From positions 1-8,025 of the forward strand of contig CAMDSI010000090.1 of NCBI GenBank assembly GCA_945906915.1: a DNA stretch of 8,025 nt, given 5' to 3'. Below, piece by piece: positions 6,663 through 8,025 of this stretch (the stretch's first letter is position 1; every line of letters starts with the position of its first letter). This stretch comes from Spirosoma fluviale. Lineage in GTDB: Bacteria > Bacteroidota > Bacteroidia > Cytophagales > Spirosomataceae. The translations under genes and the position numbers were made by a program. The notes under the pieces were generated by a model. It had not been told where the DNA came from. It worked only from the letters and a program-made list of their open reading frames with translations, and did not search any database.

Positions 6663-6681
6663 ACTAAATCTAGGATTTAGT
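6663..6681 (-). repeat. Small AT-rich hairpin across the pyk stop codon
   Basis: A perfect 8-bp inverted repeat, ACTAAATC (6663-6670) and GATTTAGT (6674-6681), with a 3-nt loop includes the pyk stop codon. It lies between pyk and plsC. The stem is AT-rich and no T-tract follows on the minus strand, so it is not a convincing terminator. It might be a weak intercistronic or mRNA 3'-end stabilising structure, or chance. Confidence 0.4.
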
Positions 6682-8025
6682 CTACTATTCCTAATTGAAC
6701 TGTATTTGTTTTCAAATCTTGATTCGCAGGAACCGATAAAGTCGTTACGAAGATATCGCCTTTAGCCAATAAATTATCTTGCTTTAATTTATCCACCATC
6801 GCTGCTACGGTTTTCTCTGCATTACCCATTCCCGGATCGTAGAAGAATACTCGTGCTCCCCATAATAAACCCATGGTCGACATCAATTCTTTATTCGAAG
6901 TAAAGACGAATAAATCAGCCTTCGGACGGTGTGCTGATAAACGGAAGGCCGTATAACCAGAGTTTGTAATACATAAAATCGCCTTTGCTTTCGAGTCACG
7001 TGCTAAACGACAAGCTCCTGCAATTAAGCGATCTTGCATAGGTACATTTTCAGACAATGACGTCCCTAATGAGTGATTCTTAAAGTAAATCGCTGCCTCA
7101 TTACCTTGTACAATTTCAATCTCATTTTGCTGTTGTTCTACGACTTCGTGAATGTGAGCCATCGTCTCCACCGCTTTTATGGGATAAGCACCAGACGCAG
7201 ATTCACCACTTAACATCGTCGCTGAAGCTCCTTGCAATACCGCGTTAGCTACGTCAGACGTTTCAGCACGTGTAGGAACTGGATTCGTAATCATCGACTC
7301 TAACATTTGAGTAGCAACGATGACCGGTTTCCCAGCAGCTGTACACTTCTGTACCATTACTTTTTGCAAGTAAGGCACTACCGCTCCATCCATTTCCACA
7401 CCTAAATCACCACGAGCTACCATAATAGCATCAGTCGCAGCAATAATCTCATCTAAATTATCTATTGCCTCTGGCTTTTCAATTTTTGCGATGACACGCG
7501 TGTTCTTGCCGTAAGCTTTAATTTTCTCTTTAATATCCCAGATATCACTCGCTTTACGAACGAAAGAAAGTGCTATCCAATCCACCCCATGATCTAAACC
7601 AAAGTATAAATCTGCCTCATCCTTAGGCGTTAAGCAAGGCAAAGACACTTTCGTTCCTGGCAAGTTAATTCCTTTCTTAGACTTCAAAATACCGCCGTAG
7701 ATTACCTGTGTAACTACTTCTTTCTTCACTTTATCAACTGAAAGTACTTTTACTTCTAAATTACCATCGTCCATCAAAATGCGCTCACCCGGATTTACAT
7801 CTAAATACATCGACGTATAAGTAGTACCTACTTTTTCTGATGTACCTAGTAGGTTTTCATCCATCGCAAAGATTAGCTGTTGTCCCGCTACTAAAGGGAC
7901 TCCATTATTCTCCACTAATTGCGTACGAATTTTCGGTCCTTGTAAATCTTGAAGAATAGTTAAATTCAAGCCCATCTCTTCTGAGATGGAACGAATCAAT
8001 TTTAAACGCTCTAAATGATCCTCAT
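6677..8025 (-). CDS. pyk: Pyruvate kinase (N-terminus outside window)
   Basis: Pyruvate kinase converts phosphoenolpyruvate and ADP to pyruvate and ATP, the last step of glycolysis. The reading frame stays open to the window edge: upstream of the TTG at 7999 it reads EDHLERLK, which fits the conserved segment after the SHG motif, so that TTG is an internal leucine. About 40 N-terminal residues are missing. The 448 visible residues include LQDLQGPKIRT (B-domain entry), the B domain, the catalytic AKIEKPEA block (Lys and the metal-binding Glu, about 7466-7490), VARGDLGVEM, ATQMLESM and the MLSGESA motif. The C-terminal domain is complete, ending TTLSVPANQDLKTNTVQL. All active-site residues in the visible part are present. 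The residues corresponding to the R-x-N-x-S motif of the active site lie outside the window. It is the first visible gene of the pyk-plsC-gldD-priA group. Confidence 0.97.
   Translation of the reverse strand, partial: EDHLERLKLIRSISEEMGLNLTILQDLQGPKIRTQLVENNGVPLVAGQQLIFAMDENLLGTSEKVGTTYTSMYLDVNPGERILMDDGNLEVKVLSVDKVKKEVVTQVIYGGILKSKKGINLPGTKVSLPCLTPKDEADLYFGLDHGVDWIALSFVRKASDIWDIKEKIKAYGKNTRVIAKIEKPEAIDNLDEIIAATDAIMVARGDLGVEMDGAVVPYLQKVMVQKCTAAGKPVIVATQMLESMITNPVPTRAETSDVANAVLQGASATMLSGESASGAYPIKAVETMAHIHEVVEQQQNEIEIVQGNEAAIYFKNHSLGTSLSENVPMQDRLIAGACRLARDSKAKAILCITNSGYTAFRLSAHRPKADLFVFTSNKELMSTMGLLWGARVFFYDPGMGNAEKTVAAMVDKLKQDNLLAKGDIFVTTLSVPANQDLKTNTVQLGIVD

Noticed and set aside
1..8025. 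A search for a mobile element, defence system, toxin-antitoxin pair, CRISPR array, riboswitch or other novel module.
   Set aside because: All long frames are housekeeping families, gaps are at most about 105 bp, and no repeat array, transposase, integrase or conserved RNA element was seen.

Overview
The window is a compact stretch of housekeeping chromosome, most likely from a member of the Bacteroidota (Cytophagales or a related order). Four things point there: a clear gldD gliding-motility lipoprotein gene, a short-form adenylate kinase next to obg, gene starts preceded by A-rich sequence instead of Shine-Dalgarno motifs, and two well-placed matches to the Bacteroidota -7 promoter element TAnnTTTG. 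I cannot name the genus.

Layout. Positions 1-330 (+) hold the 3' end of an RmlD-like short-chain dehydrogenase/reductase gene. It runs tail to tail into obg (322-1416, -), which follows adk (1429-1998, -) in a two-gene operon. A nitroreductase-family gene (2102-2824, +) is divergent from adk, with both promoters in the roughly 100 bp between them. It converges on priA (2821-5304, -), and the two stop codons overlap. priA is the last gene of a tightly packed minus-strand group read as pyk (6677 to beyond 8025), plsC (5886-6647), gldD (5295-5879), priA. Spacings in that group are 29 bp, 6 bp and a 10-bp overlap, so cotranscription and partial translational coupling are likely. No gene-free stretch exceeds about 105 bp.

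Roles. The genes cover glycolysis (pyruvate kinase), phospholipid synthesis (PlsC), gliding and type IX secretion (GldD), replication restart (PriA), adenine nucleotide balance (Adk), ribosome assembly control (Obg), flavin-dependent reduction (nitroreductase) and probably sugar-nucleotide metabolism (RmlD-like). They do not form one pathway. The tight packing has pushed regulatory DNA into coding sequence. The clearest case is an intrinsic terminator for adk-obg that lies inside the 3' end of the convergent RmlD-like gene.

I found no tRNA, rRNA, CRISPR array, insertion sequence, phage gene, toxin-antitoxin pair or defence module, and I do not see a previously undescribed system here. The points worth a second look concern gene packing, start choice and the embedded terminator.
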